Assembly (NCBI GenBank): GCA_964557955.1
Contig: CAZLCS010000027.1
Coordinates: 13,982 to 77,981, forward strand
DNA: 64,000 nt
Origin: JALOOX01 sp964557955
GTDB lineage: Bacteria; Desulfobacterota; Syntrophobacteria; Syntrophobacterales; Syntrophobacteraceae
Reading direction: 5' to 3'
The position numbers were made by a program, and so were the translations under genes. Below, piece by piece: positions 1 through 8,893 of the stretch (the first letter of the stretch is position 1; every line of letters starts with the position of its first letter). The notes under the pieces were generated by a model. That model was not told the origin of the DNA. It saw only the letters and a list, made by a program, of their open reading frames with translations, and made no database searches.

Positions 1-137
1 TCGGGACCCAAATCCCCGATTTCTTGAAGGACGGACTCTATGCATCGGGCGATGTTTGCTTCTTCGTTACGCGCTATGATAACGACGCTGACGGAGGGCT
101 TTTGCACCGTTACTCTCGGAGAAGATGAGGCTGACAA
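1..137 (-). CDS. Glycosyltransferase family 2, N-terminal fragment
   Basis: Only the first about 45 codons lie in the window. The reverse strand reads VSVVIIARNEE followed by ARCIESVLQE, the usual beginning of a GT-A fold family 2 glycosyltransferase, where the first strand leads into the nucleotide-binding loop. I chose a TTG start at 137 because AAGGAG lies 9 nt upstream; an internal GTG at about 104 is the alternative. It follows another family 2 gene by 38 bp on the same strand, so it probably belongs to the same polysaccharide operon. The acceptor and donor cannot be inferred. Confidence 0.75.
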   Translation of the reverse strand, partial: MSASSSPRVTVQKPSVSVVIIARNEEANIARCIESVLQEIGDLGP

Positions 138-175
138 TTCGTTTATCTCCTTTCGGTTGTATCTTCCCAAATACA

Positions 176-1120
176 TCAGGCTGTCGGCTTTACCCTCCGG
201 ACCGCAGATGTGAAGAATCTGACGGGGTTGAATTTCTCGGCAAACCGACGAGGCTCATACTGGAAAGCCTCCCAGGCTTTCCCAAGGCATCGAAGCAGGT
301 CCCCTTCTCCCCAATACATCCTGGAAGCGCGCCATCGCGCCCCAAACACCCATTCACGCAGGAGAGACCGGTACTCTGGACCTAGCTGCGGATAACGTTC
401 CAGAATGTCGTTGAACAATCGTGCCGTATTGAGCACTCGATTCAGCTTGACCGGACCGAATCGAGCCGTCAGCCGATTGGCGGCAACTTCGTCCTCGGTC
501 TGAATGGCGCCGACGCCGGCGACAGCACAAACAGGGCGACCGATCCCGAGTCTCAAGAAGAAATGCGTATCGTGGGCTGTGCGAAGCTCCTCCCAAAACC
601 CACCCATCTCCATGAAGCGAGACCGTCGTATAACGCTTGTCTGGAGCATCACGGGCTGATGCTCCATCATCATCCACGCCGTGCCGTCATGGTTAAGCAG
701 ATACTCCACCTCCTGCATCTCAAACCCTGCAAGCTCCCATCTGCTGACACTCTCTCTCCCGCAATGGTGCATAGTGTCGTCAAAGTAAAGGTCAGCGCAG
801 CCCGAAGTGCTGCCAATGGCACCCGCAATCCTCGCGAGGTGATCCGAAGTCCACAGATCATCTGAATCCAGGAAAGCAACCCAAGGCGTTCGAGCTTCTT
901 CAACTCCACGGTTTCGTGCTGCTCCACCGCCAGCATTCTCCTGAAAGATATATCGCACACGCTCACCGTAACCCCTGATAACTTGCCAGGTTCCGTCGTC
1001 TGAGCCATCATCGACGACGATAAGCTCGGCCAATGGCAGGCTCTGATTGAGCATACTCTCAATTGCCCGCTGGATAAGGTGTGCACGGTTATAGGTGGGC
1101 AGAATCCCTGTGATCTCCAA
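176..1120 (-). CDS. Glycosyltransferase family 2
   Basis: About 314 residues with the GT-A family 2 signatures: PTYNRA near residues 8-13, VVDDGSDDGT near 35-44, NAGGGAARNRG near 62-72, and the metal-binding DSDD at about 85-88. It should transfer a sugar from a nucleotide-sugar to the growing repeat unit on the cytoplasmic face. The frame is open to a GTG at 1171 that overlaps the upstream stop codon (TGAGTG). A TTG at 1120 has a strong GGAGGAGGGGAG about 8 nt upstream and begins directly at the first beta strand, so I prefer it. The donor and linkage are unknown. Confidence 0.85.
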   Translation of the reverse strand: MEITGILPTYNRAHLIQRAIESMLNQSLPLAELIVVDDGSDDGTWQVIRGYGERVRYIFQENAGGGAARNRGVEEARTPWVAFLDSDDLWTSDHLARIAGAIGSTSGCADLYFDDTMHHCGRESVSRWELAGFEMQEVEYLLNHDGTAWMMMEHQPVMLQTSVIRRSRFMEMGGFWEELRTAHDTHFFLRLGIGRPVCAVAGVGAIQTEDEVAANRLTARFGPVKLNRVLNTARLFNDILERYPQLGPEYRSLLREWVFGARWRASRMYWGEGDLLRCLGKAWEAFQYEPRRFAEKFNPVRFFTSAVRRVKPTA

Positions 1121-1171
1121 ACTCCCCCTCCTCCCCTGGCATCCGTTCGGTTCATGTATGAGCGCAACCAC

Positions 1172-2083
1172 TCAAAATCCTGCTGGCCCTACTCCAGAAG
1201 GCAGATCTAAAATATCTCGATTTATTCTATGGATAAGAGACCTGGATCGAATCGAATCGAACTTCCTGGCGAATAAAGCCTTGCTTTGCACAATCGAATC
1301 GTAATCCTCATCAACAAACACTGCGGGGTCCTCTCTCTCCCATAGCACAAATCGAAGATGGTCATTAACCAAATTATCCCTTCGGTCAGAGTTAAGTAAG
1401 ATAGTCTGGAAGAATGATTCATCGGGAACATATGTCCATTTAAAAAATCTGACAATTTCAGGATATTTCTCAATAGACTCCAAAATATACTGAACACTCG
1501 AATGCGATAATGCCCAAAATTGGTGTCCGCCATATATGGTCCAACCGCGAGGTATTTTTCGAGGAAAATATTCTCCATATTTCTTAGAAATTCCCCCAAC
1601 CATTCGCCCAATCAGTAGCTTGCTTCTTGGATTTGTCAGCTTATAGTCATTGAAATGATAGAATCTGATGCGGTCCAAACCACCTCTCTGCGATTCCCAG
1701 CAAAGACCAGGCAAAGTAAAGAAATCAATATAGTCTTTATCATCTCTGAATAGCTTATTTTGAATGTATGAACAAGACTTAATAGGATAATCAACTCCGC
1801 TCATCAAAACATATTTGTGAAATCTAATTCCTGAATTGACAGCATTACTAATTAATTTAATCGTCGCTCGAACTACTGAATATCCACCCCAGTATACTTC
1901 ATTTCTTTCCTTCACGTATACTAAATGAGATTTTGTAGTCCTTATATTCTCTAGAAATGGTCTCAACTCAACTTTCTTATCCACATGCACAAAGAAGTGT
2001 GCACACTCAGAGTCCAAAGCACTTATTAGATTTGAACATTGCTTAGGATCCGTATGCGCAATTATGAGATAGGCAATTTTCAT
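1172..2083 (-). CDS. Core-2/I-branching (GT14-like) glycosyltransferase
   Basis: About 303 residues starting MKIAYLIIAHTDP and containing FFVHVDKK, VYWGGYSVVRATIKL and YVLMSGVDYPIKS. This set is typical of the Branch family (Core-2/I-branching beta-1,6-N-acetylglucosaminyltransferases, GT14) as found in bacterial capsule loci. A TTG 27 nt upstream is in frame, but the ATG at 2083 matches where the family normally begins. The gene is clearly AT-richer than its GC-rich neighbours, which suggests separate acquisition. Its role in branching a polysaccharide is inferred from family membership only. Confidence 0.8.
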   Translation of the reverse strand: MKIAYLIIAHTDPKQCSNLISALDSECAHFFVHVDKKVELRPFLENIRTTKSHLVYVKERNEVYWGGYSVVRATIKLISNAVNSGIRFHKYVLMSGVDYPIKSCSYIQNKLFRDDKDYIDFFTLPGLCWESQRGGLDRIRFYHFNDYKLTNPRSKLLIGRMVGGISKKYGEYFPRKIPRGWTIYGGHQFWALSHSSVQYILESIEKYPEIVRFFKWTYVPDESFFQTILLNSDRRDNLVNDHLRFVLWEREDPAVFVDEDYDSIVQSKALFARKFDSIRSRSLIHRINRDILDLPSGVGPAGF

Positions 2084-2212
2084 AAACAATCCAGCACCAT
2101 ATTCAACCAAACGATATGATTTCGACCATTAATTCCAACCTTCACACTAAAATTCAGCCGCTCTCTGGAGACTAAAAAACTCTCTCTTCAGGTTCCGGAA
2201 CACCTCTTTTGG

Positions 2213-3322
2213 TCAAGAATGAGCGTGGATGAGAGCAGCCAGGTATGGCGCCAAATTCTTATTGATGATCCATTCCCATGTGTATTCAACACTCAGCTCC
2301 CTGATACGACTCGAGTTATACTTTCTGAGGTTCTGATGCATTATCTTTAGCCCTTCGAAAAATGCTTCGGAATCGTCACGAATAAGAACTCCGTTTTCTT
2401 CATTGATGACTCTTGCATTCTCATTTGTAGCTGTTGCAATGACGGGCATGCCAGCGAGGTGATATTCGAATATTTTGGTGCTGGGCTGACACTGGTAATG
2501 GTCCTCCAAAGGGATATAGGCCACCCCGATGTTGTTCCTTTCCAGAAAAGAGCCCAAATGTTTATACGGGATACGCCCATGAAACTTTACCACACCTTTG
2601 CACTTGGATCTCTCGATGGCATCCATGATAGTCTCCACATCTTCAGGAGATCCATAACCCACAATATCATAAGACATACTGACATGATCTCTCATCTCTC
2701 TGTAAAATCTGCCAAACCCTTCAACGGTATCCTCCATGCGTCGGCCGTAGAACGTACCGACGTACAGCAGACGCATAACATCGAATGTCTTTTCGTCAAA
2801 ACACTGTTGTTCTGCGCCAATGGGTACGAGTTGACATTTCTGCCTGGGAATTCCCAGTTCTCTTCTCAGGCTCTCCGAGAGGACGATGATGTTCTCAAAA
2901 AAAAGACTTTCGAAATGATAAAAACAATTGTTCATTCGCCTTTGAAAGCAAGCACCGCTTTCCCCAATAAAGCCGCTCCGGATATCCAGAAGCATCGCCT
3001 GGTGTCGTCGAAGCAATGGCAGCACAAAACACATGCGGAAATGCACCACCCACACCAAAGCATACTGAGACGAATTCATCTCACCCACAACCGCTCTAAT
3101 ATATCGGTACATCCGTTGTGCCCTATTCCCCGCTCGAGACACGTACAGCACCCGGACGCCATCCTCCTCAATTCGCTCAAGCCCGTAATCCCAACAAATG
3201 TATGTCATATCATAGGCTTGGCGGAGATACCTGCAATAGTAATAAGGTTCAGTGTGGTGACCGAACTGGAGCGGGTTGACTATCAAAAGTCTTGGCTTCG
3301 CCTGATGGGCCAGTTGACCCAT
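2213..3322 (-). CDS. Glycosyltransferase family 4 (GT-B)
   Basis: About 369 residues with GT-B organisation. The N-terminal half carries LLIVNPLQFGHHTEP. The C-terminal half carries LYVGTFYGRRMEDTVEGF, VVKFHGRIPYKHLGSFLE and the donor-site segment PSTKIFEYHLAGMPVIATAT, with Lys and Glu as in family 4 enzymes. The ATG at 3322 is preceded by AGAGG with 7 nt spacing, so I prefer it to an upstream start. About 146 bp of AT-rich sequence separates it from the membrane protein gene upstream, so it may have its own promoter. Confidence 0.82.
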   Translation of the reverse strand: MGQLAHQAKPRLLIVNPLQFGHHTEPYYYCRYLRQAYDMTYICWDYGLERIEEDGVRVLYVSRAGNRAQRMYRYIRAVVGEMNSSQYALVWVVHFRMCFVLPLLRRHQAMLLDIRSGFIGESGACFQRRMNNCFYHFESLFFENIIVLSESLRRELGIPRQKCQLVPIGAEQQCFDEKTFDVMRLLYVGTFYGRRMEDTVEGFGRFYREMRDHVSMSYDIVGYGSPEDVETIMDAIERSKCKGVVKFHGRIPYKHLGSFLERNNIGVAYIPLEDHYQCQPSTKIFEYHLAGMPVIATATNENARVINEENGVLIRDDSEAFFEGLKIMHQNLRKYNSSRIRELSVEYTWEWIINKNLAPYLAALIHAHS

Positions 3323-3483
3323 TCGTTTACCTCTCAATTCTCAATACATATATAATCAATAAAATGATAGAACATCATTCAAGCAAAGACAAGTTACAGA
3401 ACTGCTCACTATCTAAATTGAATCTCCCGTCCAAGAACTGATTTATTCGTACAACTGTTATATTATTGCATAAGAAAGTCTAC

Positions 3484-4839
3484 TCAAATCCTAGTGCCTG
3501 TAGCGTGGATTGAGCTTGGTCGTCTATATAGAAACTCATTCATAGAAACACTACGAGCCAGCGCCGTCACCCTGGCAGTCCCACTTGCCACAAGGCCAGA
3601 AAAATACCAAAAAAGTAGATTGGCCGTATTATCTTCCATATAATTATTATAAAACATAGCTGCCCCCATGATCAAGACCACGCCCGTCCAGCCAAGAGCA
3701 AGCATGCCATAATATCCGTCCAATCTCATCAGAACAAGCGCATCCTTGAAAACAAACCAATAAAACAAGACATACACTAGAAATCCCAGTAAACCAATTT
3801 CCCAGAGAAGGTTAGTAACGACCAATTGCTTGGCCCCATATCGACCAGCTTTGTCAGCATATTGACCACTCAGGGATCTTTCAAATGATCGTTTGACATT
3901 CCCGATACCTAACCCGAATGCAAATTGTACAGGGTCTTTGGCCAATTTTTCAAATGCCATTTTAACTGCATAGAATCTGCCGACTTCGTATTCCCCTTTT
4001 TGCTTTCTTACAAAATTAAAGTAACTGTCCACCTGCTTTTCATTTGATAGAAAACCGAAGATTCCTGTATCGCTGTAACTGTAATGGTCATAAACAGGTA
4101 TCAACACACCCAAAAGTAATGTGCCAACAAGACAGGTTGTGAACAGAGCCTTAACCCTCGTACTCCTGTTCTCCTGAAAAAAGAACGCTGGCGTAGCCAG
4201 CGCAATGGGCAGCAGAAAAAAGGCAGCTTTTGTCTCGCTGAGGGCAGTAATAGCGAGGAAACTGATCGCAAGTAGCGAAAAATTTCGGAAACTTATTCTC
4301 TTCTTGAGATAGAATGCGAAGAGAACACTGATGCAGGAAACCAACATCATCGATAGTATCCCAGCCCCTCCCAAGCCTAATGTGCCTGTAATCAAATCGC
4401 CTGCAGCCATATGAGTGATATGAGGATACTGTATAAATTTTTGAAATAGAGACATCGGAAACTGAAAAATCAATATTGCCAGTAGAAAAGTCATCTGATA
4501 TCTTATTTGCTTTTCAGAGAAAGGATACACAGCAGGAATGAGAAAGAATGGAAGATATTTTAAATAAACTCTTAGTCCGATAAAGATTGTCGAAATACCC
4601 ACGCCGTTAAGAAATATCCCAATGATCATGATACAAAAATATATAGCTATACAATACAAATACTTAGCACTAATATTAATTCTTCGATTATACACAGCCA
4701 GCAAAATGACGATGCACATCATAACAAGACTGAAAGCATCTGGCAACAACTTAACAACTCTGGGTACTACCTTGAGGTTAACTACAAGGTAATCAACAGA
4801 AAACAGCATGACAAATAAAGCACATATTAATTTATTCAT
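3484..4839 (-). CDS. O-antigen polymerase/ligase-like membrane protein (Wzy-like)
   Basis: About 451 residues with around ten to twelve hydrophobic segments, including long stretches near residues 5-60, 68-90, 165-230 and 370-420. A large loop between them (about 255-345) contains VGRFYAVKMAFEKLAKDP and FGLGIGNVKRSFERS. This layout is typical of Wzy polymerases and WaaL-type ligases, which act at the periplasmic face of the inner membrane. The sequence is very AT-rich, as is common for wzy genes. Polymerase and ligase cannot be told apart from sequence alone. Confidence 0.75.
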   Translation of the reverse strand: MNKLICALFVMLFSVDYLVVNLKVVPRVVKLLPDAFSLVMMCIVILLAVYNRRINISAKYLYCIAIYFCIMIIGIFLNGVGISTIFIGLRVYLKYLPFFLIPAVYPFSEKQIRYQMTFLLAILIFQFPMSLFQKFIQYPHITHMAAGDLITGTLGLGGAGILSMMLVSCISVLFAFYLKKRISFRNFSLLAISFLAITALSETKAAFFLLPIALATPAFFFQENRSTRVKALFTTCLVGTLLLGVLIPVYDHYSYSDTGIFGFLSNEKQVDSYFNFVRKQKGEYEVGRFYAVKMAFEKLAKDPVQFAFGLGIGNVKRSFERSLSGQYADKAGRYGAKQLVVTNLLWEIGLLGFLVYVLFYWFVFKDALVLMRLDGYYGMLALGWTGVVLIMGAAMFYNNYMEDNTANLLFWYFSGLVASGTARVTALARSVSMNEFLYRRPSSIHATGTRI

Positions 4840-4955
4840 AACTTTTGTTCTCTATATTAAGTATTGGTCTTCATTGGCTTCATTTCTTCAATATATACAG
4901 TATTCAATATTAAATAGGACAGATTGGAGGGCCGTTTATCGCCTCACAATACTGG

Positions 4956-5885
4956 CTAGTGATTCTTCTTAAGATTGCCCCCCAGGTAATCGCGTTCATA
5001 GTCGCCGAAAGCTCCCCCAAGACCGGCAAGAATGAGCTCCACCGCAAGTTCGGCGGTCTGGTTCCGGATATCCAGGAGTGGATTGACTTCGATGACATCC
5101 AGGGACCGCACGATGTCCATCCCTCCGAGGGTCTCCATCACGTACATGATCTCCCTGTAGGAAAGCCCACCCCTTGACAGGATGCCCGTACCCGGAGCAA
5201 TAACTGGATCCAGGACATCCACGTCGAGGCTGACATGGATGGAATCGGCAACGCTCGAAAGGTGATTGAGCGCATCTTCAAAGACCCGGAAGATGCCCTG
5301 TTTTTCCACGTCATAGAGGGTAAACATCTTCACCCCCAACCTCCGCAGGAATTCCCTCTCTCCCCTGTCGACGTCCTTGGCGCCCACAATACAGATGTTG
5401 CGGGGCGGCAGCTTCGGGCTGAACCCCCCACAGCGGACCAATTCATCATAACCGTATCCAAGAGAAATCGCCACCGTCATTCCATGGACGTTGCCGCTCG
5501 GGCTCGTCTCAGGGGTGTTGGCGTCCGGGTGGTAGTCCAGCCAGAGCAGACCAAGGCTCCCGGCGTTCTTGGCCGAGCCGGCGACACTTCCGATGGAGGC
5601 ACTGTGATCCCCACCCAGGATGATCGGCACATATCCCTCAACGATTGATTCCTCGGTGAGTGCCGACAGCTTTTCACTCATCTCGGCGATCTCCAGGATG
5701 AATCCGTTTTCGCGCTGGGGGCGATCGATCCGCATATTACCATAATCGAGATACTCGATCTCATTGTACCGGAGGGCATCGAGCAGTCCTGCGTACCGGA
5801 TGGCGGCCGGCCCCATGTCAACGCCAAGCGGCCTCGCCCCCAAATCCACCGGTACACCAATGATCTTCACTCTCTTCTTGCCCAT
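4956..5885 (-). CDS. rocF: Arginase / ureohydrolase family
   Basis: About 309 residues, the normal arginase length. All manganese ligands of the ureohydrolase fold are visible: His94 in LGGDHS, Asp117, His119 and Asp121 in WLDYHPDANT, and Asp221 and Asp223 in SLDVDVLDP. SGNVHGM near 130-136 and an N-terminal GVPVDLGARPLGVDMGP also fit arginase, which hydrolyses arginine to ornithine and urea, better than agmatinase. I start at the ATG at 5885, which has GAGG 6 nt upstream; a longer in-frame start at 5945 is less likely. It lies 61 bp downstream of a radical SAM gene inside a polysaccharide locus, an unusual place for it. Substrate specificity should be tested. Confidence 0.88.
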   Translation of the reverse strand: MGKKRVKIIGVPVDLGARPLGVDMGPAAIRYAGLLDALRYNEIEYLDYGNMRIDRPQRENGFILEIAEMSEKLSALTEESIVEGYVPIILGGDHSASIGSVAGSAKNAGSLGLLWLDYHPDANTPETSPSGNVHGMTVAISLGYGYDELVRCGGFSPKLPPRNICIVGAKDVDRGEREFLRRLGVKMFTLYDVEKQGIFRVFEDALNHLSSVADSIHVSLDVDVLDPVIAPGTGILSRGGLSYREIMYVMETLGGMDIVRSLDVIEVNPLLDIRNQTAELAVELILAGLGGAFGDYERDYLGGNLKKNH

Positions 5886-5946
5886 AACACCCTCGAACCC
5901 GAATCCCTCCACCGCCAACGCCGCCCGCCTGCCTGCCCTTGTCAAA

Positions 5947-7170
5947 TCAGACGGCAGGGATCGCCGTTCCCGGTTTCATCCCCAGCATCAACGCCCACAC
6001 CCTCTTATCTTTTGTCCTTTCCGACACTTGCCCTGGCAACTTTGAAGCAGGGGCGCAAGGCCGATCTGAATACTTGAAAATCAAAGTCAATTTGAAAGGA
6101 ACGCTTTTCACAAAATGCATGGAGTCCAGAAAATCTGTCTCTGTTTCGCCTGGAAACCCGATGATGAGGTGGGTCTTGACATAGAGACTCGGGCAGGCAT
6201 GAATCAAGGCCGTTATGGCCTTTTGAGCATTTTGGGCAGTGTAGCCTCTCTTCATGAGCTGGAGTATTCTTTCACTTCCCGACTGTATGGGTAGAGAGAT
6301 GGGACCAAGTCTCTTGCTGTTCCCTGCAAACAATTCCACGAGTGGAGAATGCCACTTGACAAGCCATTTGGGAGAAAAGTCATCGAACATCAACTGAAAT
6401 TCTTCTTTGTGTCTGAAAATCTCTTCGAGAAGCTCAACTATATTCGAACCGGATTCAATTCCGTACGACCCGACATCTTCGGCTACCAGCCGAAAGTGTC
6501 TGTGACCTCCGGCCAGCCCTTTGCGAAACTCCGCCAGAACATCATCCATCGGCTTGGAACGTAAGGATCCGGCTTCGAACCGTATGGCGCAATAACTGCA
6601 GTTTCCAGTACACCCACTCGATATTCTAATATCATACAGGTTTGAATGCTTAGCTACAGTCGTATGAACCTTATCGAGGAGGCGAAAGGACGAAGCTGCC
6701 ACGCCCTCCAGCGAATGGAATGAGACTGAATCACATTTTGCGCGAAACCAATCATATCGTGTGAAACTGCTTTTCATATACTTGATATAGCTATTCAAGT
6801 CATTGGGATCTTTAATAGTTTCTATTTTCCGAGTTGCTCCTATTATGGAATCCAGTTTATCTTGTTCCTTTCGTGCCAGTGGTATAATATCGAATTCCTT
6901 TATGAGCCTTTCTGGGTTGATGCCAGCGAGACATCCGAATGCGACGAGAATCGCGTCTTTCTTCGCTCGGCTCTTAACCATTGAAAGATAGTTGGTGCTC
7001 ATTCTTTCTGAATCACTATTGAGCCCACAGGTTCCGACCAATATGATGTCTGCCTGATCAAACAAGTTGGTCATCTGCCAGCCATTTGCTTTAAAATATT
7101 CAAATATTACCGCTGCATCCATCAGACTTCTATTACAACCCATTGGAAAACTGACACAGACTCTCTTCAT
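5947..7170 (-). CDS. MiaB/RimO-like radical SAM methylthiotransferase homologue
   Basis: About 407 residues. The N-terminal domain carries three cysteines in methylthiotransferase positions (Cys12 in MGCN, Cys48 in GTCGLN, Cys80 in GCLAG), expected to hold an auxiliary 4Fe-4S cluster. The radical SAM motif CxxxCxxC is Cys187, Cys191 and Cys194. PIQSGSERILQLMKRGYT and KTHLIIGFPGETETDF match the MiaB/RimO core. A C-terminal TRAM domain is not evident: the protein ends soon after the core. The start has AAGGA 9 nt upstream. Substrate is unknown; its context (polysaccharide genes, arginase) is not that of a tRNA or ribosome modification gene. Confidence 0.83.
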   Translation of the reverse strand: MKRVCVSFPMGCNRSLMDAAVIFEYFKANGWQMTNLFDQADIILVGTCGLNSDSERMSTNYLSMVKSRAKKDAILVAFGCLAGINPERLIKEFDIIPLARKEQDKLDSIIGATRKIETIKDPNDLNSYIKYMKSSFTRYDWFRAKCDSVSFHSLEGVAASSFRLLDKVHTTVAKHSNLYDIRISSGCTGNCSYCAIRFEAGSLRSKPMDDVLAEFRKGLAGGHRHFRLVAEDVGSYGIESGSNIVELLEEIFRHKEEFQLMFDDFSPKWLVKWHSPLVELFAGNSKRLGPISLPIQSGSERILQLMKRGYTAQNAQKAITALIHACPSLYVKTHLIIGFPGETETDFLDSMHFVKSVPFKLTLIFKYSDRPCAPASKLPGQVSERTKDKRVWALMLGMKPGTAIPAV

Positions 7171-7302
7171 CTACGATGGTCCTTGTGTGAGCCTTTCGTC
7201 CAGAGACGGGTCAGGCTCTCTTGAAATCACACCTCTATCCCCCCCACCTTGCCGCGCAACACAGGGCAGTTCTCACTGCCCTCAAATCTGAACCGCTCCA
7301 AA

Positions 7303-8619
7303 TCATGCAAACCGGTTCAAGGGCCGCTTTGCCTTCCACTCCTCCGCCCCGTGTCCGCCCGGCAGAGAGCCTCTTGCCCGCTCAAGCACTGGGCCATTGA
7401 ACGCAGGGTCTCGATCCATCATCGGATACGTCTTGAGTGGTGAGGCAGCCGTTTCGACCCCCTCCTTCAGGATCTGAAAGAACCGCTCCCACACCTTGGC
7501 ATCGTTCTTGATCCCGACTCGCCTCTCCATCCTCACGACAACCATGCTCCACTCGGGTATCACCCAACAAAAATTGCGCGCGCCGCCATGGGCAACAAAG
7601 CTCCGCGGAGGAGCCGAAGGCCAGGCACGCCTGCCGTCGGGGCCGATCCCGTTGGTCCACCACATGTAGCCGTATCTTCCCCTCAAGTCGTAGCCATCCA
7701 CCGGAAGGGCGACCGGCACCTGGTTGCTCGTTGCGTCGTCAACCCACCGTGAGTCGAGCAAAGGCTTGCCATCCCAGCAGCCGCGATTCAGGAACAGATG
7801 GCCGAAACGGGCCATTTCCAGCGGAGTGATGAGGATTCCCCCCTCATAGATCCCGGAAGGGTTGTTCAGAAGATGACCGTTCACGTCCCTGTACTCCGTC
7901 CATTTCCAATTCGACATGCCGATCGGGTCTGCAACGCGCCTCTTGAAAACATCCCGGAGAGACTCTCCCGCAACGCGGGTCAAAACAATCCCCAAAAGAT
8001 GGACCGCGGGGTCGTGGTACTTGAAAGCCCCCCCTGGCTCAAACAAAGGTGCCGCGGGAACTGAGTATTTCTCCGGCTCCCCCCAGGGCTTGCTTCGAGT
8101 CAGCATCCCTTTCTCGCTGTCATATCCCGAGGTCATCGTTGCAAGATGCCGCAGGGTCATCTTGCCGTACGCAGCAGAGGCCTGTGCGAGGCTCGGAAAG
8201 TGCTGCGCAGCGGCCGTGTCCATCGTCAGTTTGCCGTCATCCATGAGCAAACCGAGCACCGCCGTCGTGAAGACCTTTGTCCCTGAGTCGATGGAGTGTT
8301 GACGATCCATGCTGGAGCCCCGCCAGATGAGGTACCCGTTCCGAACCACCGCGACCCCCGAGGCCCCCGAGCCGCCGGCCTTCAGATCCAGGTAGCGAAC
8401 GGCCTTTTTCAGCCATCGAGAGCTCACACCCTGGCTCTCGGGCGTCCTCACTTCCCATCTGCTCCCTGGAAACACCATGCCATCGATGCTCTTCAGGCAT
8501 TCAGCGTTGATTTCAGCAGCTGCCTTCTGGCTGTGAACCGTTGAAGCAGCCGGGGCCACAGCGTGCATTGCTGCAAGAACAGCCAGCATCATCCCCCCAC
8601 AAACCAAAGGACCCTTCAC
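7303..8619 (-). CDS. Secreted serine beta-lactamase-like (class C/CubicO) hydrolase
   Basis: About 438 residues with a signal peptide in the first about 27 (hydrophobic MMLAVLAAMHAVAPAAS). The penicillin-binding-protein/beta-lactamase fold motifs are present: Ser112-Gly-Thr-Lys115 (SxxK), Tyr201-His-Asp in place of YxN, and VAHGG near residue 350 in place of KTG. Such CubicO-type proteins are usually esterases or peptidases, not true beta-lactamases. The GTG at 8619 has GGAG with 7 nt spacing and gives the cleaner signal peptide; a GTG at 8640 is also in frame. It may act on cell wall or acylated polysaccharide in the periplasm; the substrate is unknown. Confidence 0.8.
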   Translation of the reverse strand: MKGPLVCGGMMLAVLAAMHAVAPAASTVHSQKAAAEINAECLKSIDGMVFPGSRWEVRTPESQGVSSRWLKKAVRYLDLKAGGSGASGVAVVRNGYLIWRGSSMDRQHSIDSGTKVFTTAVLGLLMDDGKLTMDTAAAQHFPSLAQASAAYGKMTLRHLATMTSGYDSEKGMLTRSKPWGEPEKYSVPAAPLFEPGGAFKYHDPAVHLLGIVLTRVAGESLRDVFKRRVADPIGMSNWKWTEYRDVNGHLLNNPSGIYEGGILITPLEMARFGHLFLNRGCWDGKPLLDSRWVDDATSNQVPVALPVDGYDLRGRYGYMWWTNGIGPDGRRAWPSAPPRSFVAHGGARNFCWVIPEWSMVVVRMERRVGIKNDAKVWERFFQILKEGVETAASPLKTYPMMDRDPAFNGPVLERARGSLPGGHGAEEWKAKRPLNRFA

Positions 8620-8692
8620 TGGCCTTCTCCCCCTCAACACTGTTGAATTAGCCTCACTCTCCCGGTCAGGACGGGCGCCACTGGCTCAACGG

Positions 8693-8893
8693 AGCTTGCC
8701 CACGAGAGAGCTCATCCGGTCACGGGCAAGCTTCGCTTCGTACCTCTCCACACAATTGAGTGTCCACCTCTCGAGTCGTCATTCCGGCAGTCTTTTGGCC
8801 GGAATCCACAAAAAAGCTGGATGCCGGCTTAAAGATTGCCGGCATGACGAGCGGCGAAATGGACATCTTTTTCTGTGAAACTGTACTTAGCCG
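8693..8893 (+). repeat. MITE-like palindromic element, copy A
   Basis: The element has two parts. The first is a hairpin with GCTTGCCC and GGGCAAGC arms (about 8694-8732). The second is a body containing GTGTCCACCTC, GTCATTCCGGCAG, GGCCGGAATCC, GGATGCCGGC, GCCGGCATGAC and AATGGACATC. GTGTCCA on the left and TGGACAT on the right form inner inverted ends. The same body is found near 24.3 kb (inverted, with a 57-58 nt insert) and, more diverged, near 18.1 kb. There is no coding capacity for a transposase, so it would move in trans. It covers the 3' end of the minus-strand glycosyltransferase gene. Confidence 0.85.
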
